Source of the DNA: Ctenosaura bakeri
Lineage: Eukaryota > Chordata > Lepidosauria > Squamata > Iguanidae
Assembly: GCA_948474755.1 (NCBI GenBank)
Contig: CAOLHI010000935.1
Span: 413,574-477,573, forward strand
Direction: 5' to 3'
Length of the DNA: 64,000 bases
The position numbers were made by a program, and so were the translations under genes. Under the pieces are notes generated by a model that saw nothing but the letters and a program-made list of their open reading frames with translations, searched no databases and was not told where the DNA came from. The number at the start of each line of letters is the position of its first letter. Within the stretch, counting starts at the first letter, position 1. Shown one piece after another: positions 43,601-56,295 of the stretch.

Positions 43601-44849
43601 TGCTTTTCCTCCTGTCTTGGGCAGTGGAAAAACTCAGACTACCACTGAGGATTGTATTTTTGTGAAAACCTGCTGTGCTGTTATTCATGTTTCCATATAA
43701 ACTTAAAGCTGGCTAGATGTGTGATGCAGCGCAAGAAAAAGGGAACATTCAGTGTTTAAAAAATAAAGCGAAACTGGATGCAGTTAGGCAAGAAGCAAAT
43801 GAATCTATATGTGTCCTGGCATCTCCTGAGCTTTCTGCCAACCCTGCTCACATCAAATACTGTAGGTCTTACTACTTTAATAATGTGGACCAGAAGTTCC
43901 ATCAGTTTTACCTCCACAAAAGGGCTTGTTGCAGCTTCAGGTGTCATAACCAACTGCAGGAGGTCTTAGGGAAAGGCCAATCCAAAACATTTTGCTGCCT
44001 GGGGGGAAGAATAAGATGGCACCCTTTCCCATTTCATTTACAAAACCCATGTAGACTAGCAAATTAATCACCCTTCCACAGTGACAATGAGATGGTGTCT
44101 TCTCCCACACTTGAAGGCATCAGACTAGCTTTAAGAGATCAGAACAGGCTGCATGGCACACAGTTCACTCCTCTAGAGTTCAACTGCCATTTGCTGTTTG
44201 AGGCAATGATCTCCAATTTGCTTAACAATAGAGGTAGCTCTGTTTTGAGGTTTTGTGTTTTTTTTTTAAATAACGCATTGTAAGCTGTGCTTTCTGGCAC
44301 TCTCCTTTCCTCTTCACCATTCAGTAATATTTATTCTGGTGTAATAACAGCTGCACATATACCAAGGTGTCACAGGGCCAGTCCATGTCTCTGAAGCCTT
44401 TCAGAGAGGTAACCATTTTAGTCAGCTGCAGATGTTTCTGGTACCTTGCTTTGTTGCCAATCCCATCCCTGAGTACCATCACAAGAAACTTCATGGCAGA
44501 AAAAAGTTCCATCCCAATCACCATTGCAGCTCATTTGTCCAGTGCTATTACAATGTTAATCCAAAGCTTTTGGCTATCATAGTGGTTTAGCATCTCTTTT
44601 GGCTTCACAGCACGCCCAGTTATGTTATCACAGATGAAAGCACATGGTTCCTATTACGGTTCTGGCTGGTCTTGTTGAAGCTACTACAAAGCAAAGGTTG
44701 GTTCTTTTTCGGCTATCATCCTGGATAAAGAGCAGACAGAACAGATGGCCCAGCTTCTAGGATAATACATTTTCAGCTGCCATTGGATAACTGGATGGTC
44801 TTGCTTGCAGTGATAAAGCTTGTCTACACAACACACAAGAGTTTGCAAA

Positions 44850-44910
44850 AGCTACTTTTTGGATTGCAACTCTCAGAATCCACCAGCCAGCATGACTACT
44901 GGCAACATGT
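44850..44910. repeat. MITE fragment, 'aactcccagaatcc' family
   Basis: 'aagctactttttggattgca' and 'actctcagaatccaccagcc'. Confidence 0.55.
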
Positions 44911-45182
44911 GCCATTTTTCTTTCAAATAATTGTTTGTATAGGTACTACAGTTTCTTTCTTTGCTTTTTCTCATCTACCTTTCATACCATTTGATTGGTA
45001 TCTTTGCAGTCTTACTACACTAAAACAAAACTGGCAAGACTCCACTATCAACTAGAGACATCTGAAGGAAAATTTTAAAAGCATGTTAGCCACTGTGCTA
45101 GCTATGTCTACACCAGAGGCGGGAAAACTTTGACCCCTGAACATGTTTTGCATTTCTGTTTCTAGAAGCCACATCCCATGTG

Positions 45183-45235
45183 AGCAGGGATTGTAAGAAT
45201 TGTTGTCCAGACATCTGGAGGACCTCATCAGAGGT
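45183..45235. repeat. 'tccagacatctggaggacc' repeat half
   Basis: Reverse complement of 39862-39915, including 'gagcagggattgtaagaatt'. Each locus holds one half of the palindromic 'gatgttgttggactacaact' family or a close relative. Confidence 0.55.
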
Positions 45236-45686
45236 CAATAACACGCCAGGAAAGAATTGAGAAGGGTCTACTAGGTCCTGCCCAAGTCTTAATGCCCTTT
45301 CTGCAAAATTAGATGGTCATTATTTTTTCTGTTTCCTGTCCCTGAATTGGGTAAATAGCCCTACATCACTCCTTTGAGCTCCCCAAATTCATCAAGCTTA
45401 TACCTCGCTGCTTAAAAAGAGAATTTCTGTGCCAGGGTCTACCATCTGCTGCCTCTTGTCATATACATAGCTCTTGGGATCCTCACTGAAACCAAGAAAA
45501 GCTCCTGGTAAATGAGAAAGGATGTAGCCCTGAACAGCGCTGGTGTTACTTCCTAGGGAAATAGCTCCTGTCTGAGTCCTTATTGTTGGATGACAGTACC
45601 TGCCCACCTTTACCATTGGCCATGCTGGCCAAGGTTGATGTGAATTATATCTGGGCACCAAACCTTGGGAACCACTGCCACAGAGC

Positions 45687-45702
45687 GTGTGTGTGTGTGT
45701 GT
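45687..45702. repeat. (GT)n microsatellite
   Basis: A short GTGTGT run followed by ACGCGCATACGC. Confidence 0.8.
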
Positions 45703-46621
45703 ACGCGCATACGCCTGCCCTGAGCTCGTTTGGGCCTACCATGATGCTTGTACTAATGGCCTCTGATTGAAAAGGACAGCACAGACAAGAGATTTAGAAC
45801 AGAATGATGGACTTCAGTGGCTGAAACCAGAAACCAGCCTGGTGAGAAATTCAAAATTATAAGAGTTCAGAGGCCAGCAGGGAACATGGAATTTTACATC
45901 AGCCATTTTTGAAAAACAGAGAAGCACGTTTCCCAAAGCCAGTAATATAATTGGCCTCTTTGCCCACTTCAAATCAACTTGGCAATATTTTCTGTTGCTG
46001 CTGTTCAGATGTCTAGGTTGGACTCCATCTATCTAACATATGAATTGTAGGTTTCACTGGATTCTTGCCTTCCTCTTTTTAAAAGATTTCACCATGTTCC
46101 ATTTCACCTTGATTTATGTGCTTCTTCCTTGTGCCTCCAAACTCAAGATTTTGTTTTTATTGTTGAGTTGTATTTGACTTTCATCTTTCCTTTGCTTTCT
46201 CCTAGTTGCTTTTCCACTAGCTTGAAATTGCTTGCCTTTATTCACTCACTTTTTATAGAACATATGACGTAGTTGCCAGATTATTGCAGGCTAGTGTCTT
46301 CTTTGTTGGCTTCCTGTGTTCTTTCACACCTGAATTAGAGTGATGTGTGCTTTTGTTTGTTTTGTTTTTGTGGTAAATGTTTCATGCTCTGATATTATCT
46401 CTGTGTCAGGAAAACAAAGCTGAAGAATGGCTCTCTAAGTAAACCCCTGATTTTCCAAAATGCCTGTAGTGCAACCCCTCTTGTCTGTCCAAAGCCAGAC
46501 AGTCAAGACTGTTCATGACTTTGGAAGAGTACAAAGATGAAGACTCTGGCACTTATGTGACCCTGTTTCTGTAGGTAGCATCAACAGATCTTTAATGTTC
46601 AAATCAAAGGACATAATAATA

Positions 46622-47980
46622 CTATTTTATTCTGCTTTGGTCAGACTTCACCTGGTTCACATTGGCCAATTTTAAGTACCACTGTTAAGAACAATATAGA
46701 CAAGCTGGAATGTGTCCAGAGGAAGGTGACTAAGATAGTAAAAAGTCTAGAAGCCAAGCATTATGAGGAACAGCTCAGCGAACTGGGTGTGTTTAGCTTG
46801 CAGAACTAAAAATTGAGAGGAGATAGGATAGCCCCGTTGAAATATCTGAAGGGCTATCACATGGAAGATGGAATGAATTTGTTTTCTGTTGTTCTGAGGG
46901 TGGAGCAGTGGATTCAAATGACAACAAAGGAGATGCCAGCTAAACATTAGGAAGATGTTTCTGATAGCAAGAGCTGTTTCACAGAGGAATAGACTACCAT
47001 GGAAGGTGGTGGTCTGTCCTTCATTTGAAGTTTTCAAGCAGAGGTTCGATGCCCACCTTTTGGGGTGCTTAGCAAGGGATTTCTGCACTAGTAGCAGTGA
47101 TGTATTTAAATCTTTTACCGAAAGGCTTGAGTGAAGTCTCACGTCCTCACATGATAATTTCAAGTCAAGTCTCAAGTCTGGGAGCCAACTTTATACCTCA
47201 ACCTACATTCCAGAATTTTTGGACAGAGTCAAATAAAGTCAGTTTGAAGTAGAGTTGGCCCCCCACATCTGTGCTTTTGCCATCTGAAGCTTCAAAAGTG
47301 GGGAATGGGATTCTTCTTACTCCCCCTTCCCCAAGCTGGAGGCTTTTGTGTCAATGGGCATAAAAGGGTCTGCAGCTCCTGAAGTGGGGAACAGAATCCT
47401 TCTTACTCCCCATTACTGAAGCTTCAAAAGCTTTAGAAGGAAGGATCCTCCCTCCTCAAGCCTGTTGCCTAACACATTTGCTGTTCCCCTCTGAGAAATA
47501 AGCCATGCGCTCTGGGGGCAAGTCTTGTCTTCTGCTCTTAGGAAAAGTTTTAGAAGGCTCCTCCAATATGCAGCAGGGAGAGGCTGCTGAGCAGACCTCA
47601 AGCCCACCCCAAGCCCAATGCCTAACCTGTTTGCAGTCCTTCCCCTCCCCAAGAAATGCACCCAGGATTTGGGCTTGAGACAGATCGTCATTGACCAGTA
47701 GGCAAAAAGGGATTGGAAGCATTGTTCCAAGTTGTAAGGCTTCTGGATAAATGAGTTATCTTGCTGAACCAAGGGCAGCAAGTCAGTCACTAAAAATATA
47801 CAAGTCATGAGTCAAGTTGAGTCAGTGCATCATTTATTGTGAGTTGAGTCCAAGTCAAGTATTGAAGTGACTGGAGTCTGACTTGAATGAGAGTCAATTG
47901 TCTCAAGTCTACAGCACTGCCTGGTAGGGAGTTGGACTAGATGGCCCTTCGTCTACCTTCCAGTTCTACAATTCTATGTT
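46622..47980 (+). mobile_element. CR1 LINE 3' end, split by a hAT insertion
   Basis: 46622-47094 has CR1 3' blocks: 'acaagctggaatgtgtccag', 'gaggaacagctcagcgaact', 'gccccgttgaaatatctgaa' and 'aaacattaggaagatgtttc'. After the 825-bp insert, 47928-47980 resumes with 'ggagttggactagatggccc' and ends 'ctacaattctatg', the CR1 terminus. Sense orientation, 5'-truncated and non-coding. Confidence 0.85.
47095..47919. mobile_element. hAT-like element (CAGTGVTGTA ends) inserted in CR1
   Basis: Left end CAGTGATGTATTTAAATC; right end GACTTGAGACAATTG-type arm, read on the plus strand as 'ctcaagtctacagcactg'. The flanking 8-mers ACTAGTAG (47087-47094) and CCTGGTAG (47920-47927) match at 6 of 8. The subterminal regions are rich in 'caagtc' words. 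An internal imperfect duplication ('tggggaatgggattcttctt' / 'tggggaacagaatccttctt') lies at 47300-47420. Minus-strand ORFs here have no recognisable domain. Confidence 0.7.
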
Positions 47981-48851
47981 TTATGTGTTATTATATTATT
48001 CACTTTTTACTTCCAGGCCACCCACAACATGACTAGAGTGCCCCCTGCAGCCCTGCTCTCCCAGACCTGGAGCTTGTCCTAAGACAATAGCCTCTATTCA
48101 CCTCCTGCCTCAGAAAAGCCTCTGAGGCTAGAAAGGAAGGTGTTACATTTCAGTGTGGGCTTTCCCCTCTTCGCTCAATGAAGGAAAGCCCAGTCAATTC
48201 CTGCTTAAAATATCCCAGGCAATTACATGGTAATTTTATTTTAAAGCGTTTAATGAATACTGATGTTAATAATAATACCAGTGCTTGGAGGGAAATGCAC
48301 ACATAACTACCATCTTCTTGTTCTTTTTTTCAGCAACTCATTCACAAAGTTTTTTACTGCATGGTATGACACAGCTCCTCCACCCCCATGTGCCCCCACT
48401 TACAGAACTGTTAGTCTATCATTAGATCAAAGGGATGATTATTTAGCATCTATGCAACATTTTGGAGCCATCTACCCTGATGTGAATCAAATGCCAGCAA
48501 TACATTATGCATCCTGGAGAGACAAATGCAAGGTGCTTGGTGCAGGGAACAGGCTCCCCCACCGTGTCTGTGTTAAGGCACAATTAGTATTTGGCAGGAA
48601 ATGCTCATCTTCCTAGCTCTGTCTAGATTGTAATGTACTGTCAGCAATAAAACTCCACCAGTGTGGAGAAAATCTACCAGTATTACATTTGTTCTACCCT
48701 CAGGTATGATTAGTACAGGTACCTATCCTGACATTCCTCACAGCCATGCCCCCAGAGAGAGTCCAAAAATATAGGCAATGTTTTGATTGAAAATAATTAC
48801 CAAACCAGTTCTTGAAGATTTCCTCTCCCCTAAGAACAGATCTATTGTATA

Positions 48852-49320
48852 GTCAGCCCTCCACATTTGCAGGTTTGACATTCACGGATTTGATTATTTG
48901 CGAGTTTCTCCAACCCCTGCCCTCCCACCTCAGGTGCTTCTTTTTGGGGGAACCTTCCCTCTTGGTGGCTCCAATTGGGCCACACAGTCCTTCAAAAACC
49001 CACCTCTGGTTCTCTTCTTCCTCTACCAGTCTCTGCCTGGTCAGCCCTAAGGATAGCTCTCTGCCCAAATTCTCAGCACCACAAACCCTGTACCCATGCC
49101 CTATGCACATCCAAGGAAGGACATGGGCGAGAGAGAGGACGTATGGGACCACCATTCCAACCATCTCCTTTCCCTGACCTGGTTTAGATCCTGGATGCCC
49201 ACTTTCCCCATCTGTGCCTCAACCCCCTTCCCACAGACACACAAATTTTGTTATTTGCAAATTTTTCACTTTTGCGAGGGTCCTGTGTCCCTAACCTTAG
49301 CAAATGTGGAGGGCCAAGTG
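48852..49320. mobile_element. Pogo/Tigger-like non-autonomous DNA transposon, TA duplication
   Basis: A 469-bp element with inverted ends GTCAGCCCTCCACATTTGC and GCAAATGTGGAGGGCCAAGTG, between TA dinucleotides (48850-48851, 49321-49322). The subterminal 'ttcacggatttgattatttg' and 'ttgttatttgcaaatttttc' are also paired. The 'CAGTTGGCCCTCC' type end is typical of Tc1/mariner pogo (Tigger) elements. No transposase remains. Confidence 0.85.
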
Positions 49321-49330
49321 TAAAGCTAAT

Positions 49331-49902
49331 GGGCTTAATCCAATTGTTAGATCTAACTAGCTTGTTGCTGTTAACTGCCATCAAGTTGACTTCAACTTAT
49401 GGTGATCCTATGAATGAGAGATTTCTGACTCGCTTTATCCTCAACTGCTGTGCTCAAGTCTTGCAGATTGAGGGCCACGGCTTCTGTGACTGAGTTCATC
49501 TATCTGTAATTACAGTCTTCCTCTTTTCCCACTGCCTTCTATCTTATCAAGCATTGGTATCTTTTCTAGTGAGGCATGTCTTCTCATGATATTTCAAAGT
49601 ACAGCAGTCTCCATTTAGTCATCTTGGCTTCTAAGGAGAGTTCAAGTCTGATTTGCTCTCAAACTAATTTATTTATCTTTTTAATAGTCTACAATACCAG
49701 CACCACATTTCAAATGATTTGATTTTCTTCCTATCAGCTTTTTTCACTGTACAACTTTCACAAACACACACAGAAATTGGAAATATGATGATGTAAACTA
49801 GAGTAGACCCATTGAATCAATGGAATTTATGATCAGCTGACTAAACAAGTCTCATTTATTCAATAAGTCTACTCTAGTTGGGACCCAAAATTAGATTTAG
49901 CC
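49331..49902. mobile_element. MITE (TAAATCCAATTG ends) split by a Bov-B fragment
   Basis: The left piece 49331-49360 ('gggcttaatccaattgttag') and the right piece 49796-49902 ('actagagtagacccattgaa' to 'aaaattagatttagcc') together make one copy of the 29465-29594 family. Confidence 0.75.
49361..49795 (-). mobile_element. Bov-B LINE 3' fragment inserted in a MITE, with AACTAG duplication
   Basis: Antisense Bov-B: tail 'tgccatcaagttgacttcaa' then 'ttctcatgatatttcaaagt' and 'caccacatttcaaatgattt', matching the reverse of the sense copy at 2400-2740. AACTAG flanks both sides (49355-49360, 49796-49801). 5'-truncated. Confidence 0.85.
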
Positions 49903-50737
49903 TAGTAAACCTTAATCGCCTTCTCAAGATCAACCCCCACCCCCACCCCCAATATTTTGCACCAAAGAAATGAACAGCTCACAACAGCATACCATTGCTT
50001 GGAGAATGCATTTTCTTGCAGTTGCTTTGAGGGTTCCATCTAATCTCAACAGGAAAGCCTGAGGAAACTGGTAGATCATATCATTCCCTTAACTAATCAA
50101 AATGAGTCTGTGCTTTGACCCTGTGAGTTCTGGCTTTACTGCACCATTGCCTGTGATATCATGTAGCATTTGTATATGGGTCACCAGCATGGGACAATTT
50201 GCTGCAGAAACATTCTCATTATGGGCATTTGTTGTTGAATCTACTTGGAAAATCTGTGGCTGGACTAATCAACTGGAAGATATATATTAGAATAAATAAA
50301 CTCACTTCAGCCTCCCTCCTGTTGTAGAGTTTCCTGTTTCGTGTGTGCATCCTTTTCCCTGAGAATATTAGCCCTTGTTCTTTTCCACTTGGCACACCTG
50401 CTACAGAGCCATCTGTACAGAGACTGCTCCAGATTAATGTAAATGGATTAAACAGCTGATTTAGTTATCTTCTCAGCCCCATGTGACTGCACTGACTGGC
50501 AATGCTGAACTAAATGCACTCTGTGTTTGATTGAGCTGTTCACACAGCTACATCTCAGGGCCATACCGTATGTTATACTCAGCTGTGTGAACTTCTTCTG
50601 AAACTTATTGCTGCTATTTCTTTGACCGCCACAGCAGCAGTAGTAGCAACAACAGCAGTAGCAGCAACTATGTCTTCTTCTAATACTCCTACTGTCCCAT
50701 TGCCTTAGGCACCAATGACAGAAGGGATGGCCTAAGC

Positions 50738-50812
50738 AAGCCTTCTCCAACTTGGTGGCTGTTGGATGTTTCAGACTATAGTTCTCCTGACCCCTACCCA
50801 GCATGGCCTATT
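50738..50812. repeat. 'ttggtggctgttggatgttt' palindromic repeat, degraded
   Basis: 'ttctccaacttggtggctgt' then 'tacccagcatggcctattga', the dispersed repeat family of 12254. Confidence 0.45.
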
Positions 50813-52639
50813 GAGTGTTAACTACTGAATATGTCTCCCTGGTTGTTTGATTTTGTGCCCTTCCTCATTAATTTAACCTTTAAATATAGAAATCTACCCT
50901 TAGTAGTGTATATTCATCAAAAAAACTAAGATATTAAGTTTGTAAATAAAATATACAGTTAGCCCAGTTCATCTCTGTCTACAGCTCTAATTCATTCATG
51001 CCTCTTGCTGCTCACTGTAACTAGGAAATAAATGCATAATTTCACAGTGCCTACCTCCTCCTCCATTGCCCTCTCTTTCCTTTGCCCCCCCCACTTGTGT
51101 TGAATTATGGACTACCAACTCATAGGTACAAAGATCTTTCCTCTTATTCTTCCTGTGGCATCATGCATGCTGAGCTGCTATAACTACCAACATCACAACC
51201 ACAACTGTGATTTTATTCAGTTTATTCAAACTAGCAAACATTTCACCAAAGCAGCTCATCTCAATAACACTGAAGCAAATATATCTATATCTCTCCAGAA
51301 GAGTATTCACATAGCCTAAAGTGCCATGTAGCAGATTAAACATTAGCATATATATTATAGCATAAGCTTTCTTGGGTCACTGATGTTGTTGAAAACATTT
51401 TTGTAACCCTCTCTATTTCAAGCATATAAACAAATAAGCAAGCAAATTTCTATCTTAGACTTATTCTATTACTGAATGCATTCACTCACACATGCACATG
51501 AACACATATGCACTTAACAATCCTGGAAACACAGGGGTCTTTTGTAGAAAGTATGTGATACACATTCAGTAGACTTTGCATTGGACTTTGACAAAACAAG
51601 GACACTATCTCATTGATAACGAGTAAGTTTAAATTATGTTTTCTTTTACCATAGCTATTTACAGAAAGAACAAGGCTTGATCAGAGGACATACAGCCACT
51701 ACCTCTAGATCCCCAAGCCATTCCTACTCCTAACTGTAGTGACTTTTGGCTGGAGACAGAGGCTGAGATCCTATGTTGGGGTGGCATAACTCTCCACATG
51801 TGGAGGTACACATTGACATTGCTGTGCAATTTTTTTGAGGATTGGCAACACTGCACAACAGAATGCACAGCCAAATGTACAACCAAGCTGTTTCCATGAA
51901 TGCAGCTAAATCTGCAACCTTAAACTGAATGCAGATGTTCTGCATTGGATAAAAATGCCCAGCCAATTCCGTAGGTGGCATTAAGAGGGAGCCATGGTTT
52001 GCTAAATAATGAAGGCACAAGGAAATGATGTGGTAGAACTTGAGGAGCCTTGTGCAACATGGACTCTTTAAGTGTCTATGGCAAGGAACTGGCTGCAGGG
52101 AGGAGGTTATATGCAAAGGGCAGAATAGATAAAGCTCAGTTTGTTTGTTATGGATGTAGTGTTTGGTCAGCTTTCTGCAGCCTGTTGTGCTTTGGATCCT
52201 TGTCTTTCACAGCTCTTTAAAATCAGCAGGGAAGGAGAGCCAATGGGACCATGTAGGTAATTAATGTCTACTTGTAAGATTAGGTGGTCCTTGACTGCCT
52301 TTAAAAAGTGATAATAATATACCACTCTTAAAGAAATTCTTCTTTAATCAGCCCAAGGGCAAATGTTCCCTCTCTGGGCATTTTCTTCAGGAGGTAGTCA
52401 CCAGTCAGCTTCAGACATGCTTGGGTGAGACTAGTTCTCTGCATCCATTACAGCTGCGGTTCAGCCCTGGTTTTGGCTAAACTGTTCCAAGAGAGAGATG
52501 GGGGAGTTTGACCCCATTGGTTCTCTTTGACTTCTCAAGGCTCTTGGTATCTTTAACCATTATTTCTTTTTGAAGAGATTGACTGAGTTAGTCATGGGGA
52601 TGGGTGCAGCTCTGCAAGTGTTTTTGCTCCAGAGTCAAT

Positions 52640-53050
52640 ATACTCAGTCCAGACAGGACTGAGGGTGCTCCTTCTGATGGGAAGTTTGATCATATAACAC
52701 CTGTTCAACTTGCTGCTGTGTTTCTGGGATCAGTTCAAAGTCCTGGTTTTAATCTATAAAGCCTTCTGTGGCATGGGACCATAATATCCAATGAACTGCC
52801 TTTCAAGTCATTGACCTTCCTGTCCCTACAATCATCACATGTCATCACTTCTCAGCCTGTTAGCCAAAATCAAGTGGATTACTCTACAATCATCTGAGAT
52901 CATTGGAGAAAAGCTCAAAATGTAGCAAGAAGGGAAAAGGTCCCCTGCTTGTGAGACAATCTCACTAGGAAGGTCTGCCAGGCCCCAACACTACCATCTT
53001 TTGGATGCCACTTTAAGACATTTCTGTACTCTCAAACATTTGTGGGATAT
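52640..53050 (+). mobile_element. L2/CR1-type LINE ORF2 fragment
   Basis: 'gatcatataacacctgttca' and 'gatcagttcaaagtcctggt' followed by 'tataaagccttctgtggcat' give the degraded 'DHITP.Q...F...FK.L.L..KA..G' block of L2-clade ORF2. Later 'cactttaagacatttctgta' fits the region near the ORF end. Frameshifted. Confidence 0.6.
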
Positions 53051-53160
53051 GATTGTTCTATATTAAAATATCACCCCTGGGTTAGTTGTTTCAAATAATT
53101 TGTTCTTGAGGGGAGTTACATACTGATTGTTTTAAGGTTTTGTACATTTTAATTGTCAGT

Positions 53161-53235
53161 TCTGTTTTTTGTTTTTTTTTAGAAAAATGAGTTCAAGAAC
53201 TTGAAGAAAAAGGAGGAGGAGGAGGAGGAGGAGGG
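53161..53235. repeat. T-rich and (GGA)n tracts
   Basis: A T run at about 53165-53180 and GGA repeats at 53211-53233. Confidence 0.85.
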
Positions 53236-53659
53236 ATTTCAGAAGAAAGAAACATTGGTATATTTACTTTTTTACCACAGGAAATGGGACCCAAAGGATC
53301 TTGCTGCATCTGACTTGTCATGGCACAGGCTAGTGTTTGGACTATAGACCTCTGATCTTGATCTATGGCTTAATAACCTCAGAGGGCAACATGCTGTAGT
53401 CTCTTCAGCTCTCTTATGCCAGGCTGCTATTGGCTGAGGTGAAATAGTGAGAACCATGCTCATAGGCAATAATGGGTAGGCCAAATATCTGGCTAAGCCA
53501 TAGCTGGAGCCCAAGAGCCACACAAAAAGATGTGGAATAGAGTTCATAAGCAGAATTCAGAATGGACTGAGAAGGTCCAAAATTTGTGAGGAATTATATG
53601 AAAGAACTGGTATGTTGAGTCTGCAGAAGAGAAGATTAAGGTCTGATTACATGATAGAG

Positions 53660-53895
53660 AGAACCAGTGCGGTGCAGTGGTTTAAGCACTGGGCTATCAT
53701 TCTGGAGACCAGGGTTCAAATCTCTGCTCAGACATGGAAACCCACTAGGTGACCTTGGGTAAGTCACACTCTTTCATTCTCAGAGAAAAGCAAAGATCAA
53801 CCCCCCTCTGAACAAATCTTGCCAAGAAAACCCCATGGTAGGTTGACCTTAGGGTTGCCATAAGTTGAAAATGATTTGAAGGCACAAAACAACAA
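53660..53895 (+). mobile_element. Full-length Sauria SINE with target duplication
   Basis: The most complete SINE in the window: head 'gaaccagtgcggtgcagtgg', box-B-like GGTTCAAATC at about 53714, middle 'ggtgaccttgggtaagtcac' and 'caaatcttgccaagaaaacc', tail 'gttgccataagttgaaaatg' ending in ACAACAA. The 11-bp flanks acatgatagag (53649-53659) and acatgacagag (53896-53906) differ at one base. The head derives from a tRNA and the tail from Bov-B. Confidence 0.92.
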
Positions 53896-55113
53896 ACATG
53901 ACAGAGGTCTTACAATATTCAAAAATCTGTCCTTCTTTGTCAGAATACAGAACTATATTCAATGGTTTGAAATCACAGCATTAGATTTCAGCTAAACATG
54001 GGGAGAAGCTTCCTATTAGTAAAAACAGGTCTGGCCCAAGTCATTTTACTGTCTGAGGTGAGCAACAAGATGGCACAAAACATAAATACCATCTGAAGAC
54101 CATAGATCCCTCAGTCCAATTTCAAATGGGAAAACTTCTCATCTGTCTAAAAGAGTTGTGTCAACACATTTCTTCATAAATTGGGAAAACCATGCCTTAC
54201 GGAGCATTCATATACAAGGCTTCTCAGATCTAAGTTCTATTGACTTCATTGGATTTTATTCGTAGACAAGGAGGCATATGATTGCAATCGCAATCACTGA
54301 GTCAGTTTTCCAACTGTTCTCAGTATCACTTCTGAAATCAATATAGTGCTTTTTTTCCTTCAGCAGCTCAACAGAAAGCAGAGGCACTTTCTGGGGTAAT
54401 TGAGCCTGATAGAAACCAGCAATAGGCCACTGGATGAGATATTGAATTGTTTCATTCCATCTTGTGGAAACTGCTTTGGGATTTAAGAAGTCAATAATTT
54501 TATGAGATTTCTTGCAGTTTTGGGAGGATGGAGGGATCACCACACATTTGTAAGAAAAAAGTCCCAAATAGAATCTTTTTTGTTTGTGAAGACAAAATTA
54601 TAGGGAAACAGCTACATCAAGGTGAGAACATTCACAAATAATAATAATAATAAAAAAACCCAGAACTAGAGGTTATGACATATAATATTTCTACATTTTG
54701 GAAATATTATGAAGGTGATCAACAGCACAGCTACTGATCTATACAGCAAATATACAGTAACTGAATAGTTGCTGTATTCTGAAGAAAAATGTCTTTCCCT
54801 TCCCTGTCCAAAAATGAAAACTTAAGATCACTCCTGGCTGTCAGTTACTGTTGCTATTGTTTTCACCCTTTCCACAAGTTTACATAGGGCAGCATAACAG
54901 CAAGGTACAAACACTTCCTCGCTTGACATTTCATATCCTTGAAAGTGCACTGTACTGTTGTAAGTAAATTATCATTTGTGCTGAACTTCTAGACACCCAA
55001 GTCAAGAGAGGGCAAGACATGGATTGCAACTCACCTATATGTTACTATTTCAGTTACTGGGGACTCAACGGACTGGTAACAGTTAAGAAAGATTGACCTG
55101 TCTGTAATTTTAA

Positions 55114-55240
55114 ACACACACACACGCGCGTGTGTGTATATATATATGTGTGTGTGTGTGTGTATATAATGTGTGTGTGTATATATATATATACACACAC
55201 ACATACATATATATACACAGAGAGAGAGACAGAGAGATTC
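55114..55240. repeat. Compound microsatellite (AC/CG/TG/AT/AG)
   Basis: Alternating ACAC, CGCG, TGTG, TATA, TGTG, ATAT, ACAC and AGAG runs. The segment is nearly self-complementary, so both strands give a Tyr/Ile/Cys/Val-rich ORF that is not a gene. Confidence 0.95.
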
Positions 55241-55354
55241 TCATTTTTTAAAAGAAATGAGAAGATAGATGGAATAATATCACCACTGCTCGTTTTAAAT
55301 AGAGACAAATAGTTTTTCTTCTAAATATTAGCCTTGGGCATTTGGGAGAGTTTG

Positions 55355-55412
55355 TTTTTTGAACTACAACTCCCAGTATCTCCCAGAGATCATAATGGTT
55401 CAAAGGTAACTT
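55355..55412. repeat. MITE fragment, 'aactcccagtatct'
   Basis: 'gaactacaactcccagtatc' followed by 'tcaaaggtaactttcat'. Confidence 0.55.
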
Positions 55413-55595
55413 TCATGACCTACCAGCAGACATCAACATCTTTGTGAATATACCCCATACTGCAAGGGGAACCAGAATGTCTTACCTGGAGTCCACATTC
55501 TTATGGCTGCAATAATTTGCTTATTTTTCATGATAGGCCTCAAGCCAAGTTAGACTGATTTTCCATTTAGCTCAGTATTGCCTATTCTGCCAGGC

Positions 55596-55680
55596 AGTAT
55601 TTTTCCCAAAGGCTGGACATGCTAGCTGGCAGATTCTGGAAGCAAAGTACAAAGAAAGTAATTTTTCCCAGCTCTGAGCT
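55596..55680. repeat. MITE fragment, 'aactcccagaatcc' family
   Basis: 'catgctagctggcagattct' then 'agtaatttttcccagctctg'. It overlaps the first 20 codons of a 135-codon ORF, one reason to doubt that ORF. Confidence 0.5.
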
Positions 55681-56295
55681 TTTCAGGGCATCCCAAACAG
55701 ATTTTTTTAAAAACACTGTTCACTACCTACTCCTTTTAAAAAAATATCTGGAGATTTGTCTAAAAGCAATTGGCCATTTGGAAAAGATAGGATCTGACAA
55801 TGAGCTGTGGGCCTGTGAGCCCATGATCAACAACAGAAAGAAAACGGAACCTGTTAACCAAGAACTCTTCATTATGTCAGCCAAGTTGTTTACCCTTTGT
55901 AGTGCTGGCATGGTACAATATCAACCACTGAGAAGAGCATGCTTTCTACAAATCAAGATGATGCTAGGCAGAACACTTGGTGCTGGATATTATTTCACAT
56001 CTTTTGATAAAGTTTTTCCATACTAAGGGTGTAGGAGTTTCTTAGATTCAGAGTATATGGAATTTGGAAAACTGATGTGGTGTTCTATTTTGGCAAAACC
56101 CAAAAGACTCTTCTTCTTCAGGTACCTCAATAAATACCATCCCCTCCATTCTCCAGTGAAGGCCTTCATTCAGGTGAACCCAATGAATGTATTGAGACTT
56201 GTGCCAACAAGGAAGTTATAACTCTGTCAGCTTAGAGAAGCAGAAGATACAGAGAACAGAGCTTGAAAAATCATCTATGACCAGCTCCAGTGGGA

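Noticed and set aside
43137..43688. 183-codon minus-strand ORF
   Set aside because: It spans a tandem duplication and a purine-rich low-complexity tract, with no recognisable domain or splice context.
47413..47808. 131-codon minus-strand ORF
   Set aside because: It falls wholly within the hAT-like insertion at 47095-47919 and shows no transposase signature (no dimerisation domain or zinc-finger pattern).
51730..52116. 128-codon minus-strand ORF with several Cys and His
   Set aside because: Cys/His spacing does not form a regular zinc-finger pattern and there is no second supporting feature.
55054..55312. Cys/Val/Tyr/Ile-rich ORFs on both strands
   Set aside because: Translation of the compound AC/TG/AT microsatellite.
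55619..56026. 135-codon plus-strand ORF
   Set aside because: It begins inside a MITE fragment, has no recognisable motif, and could not be tied to splice sites or a gene family.
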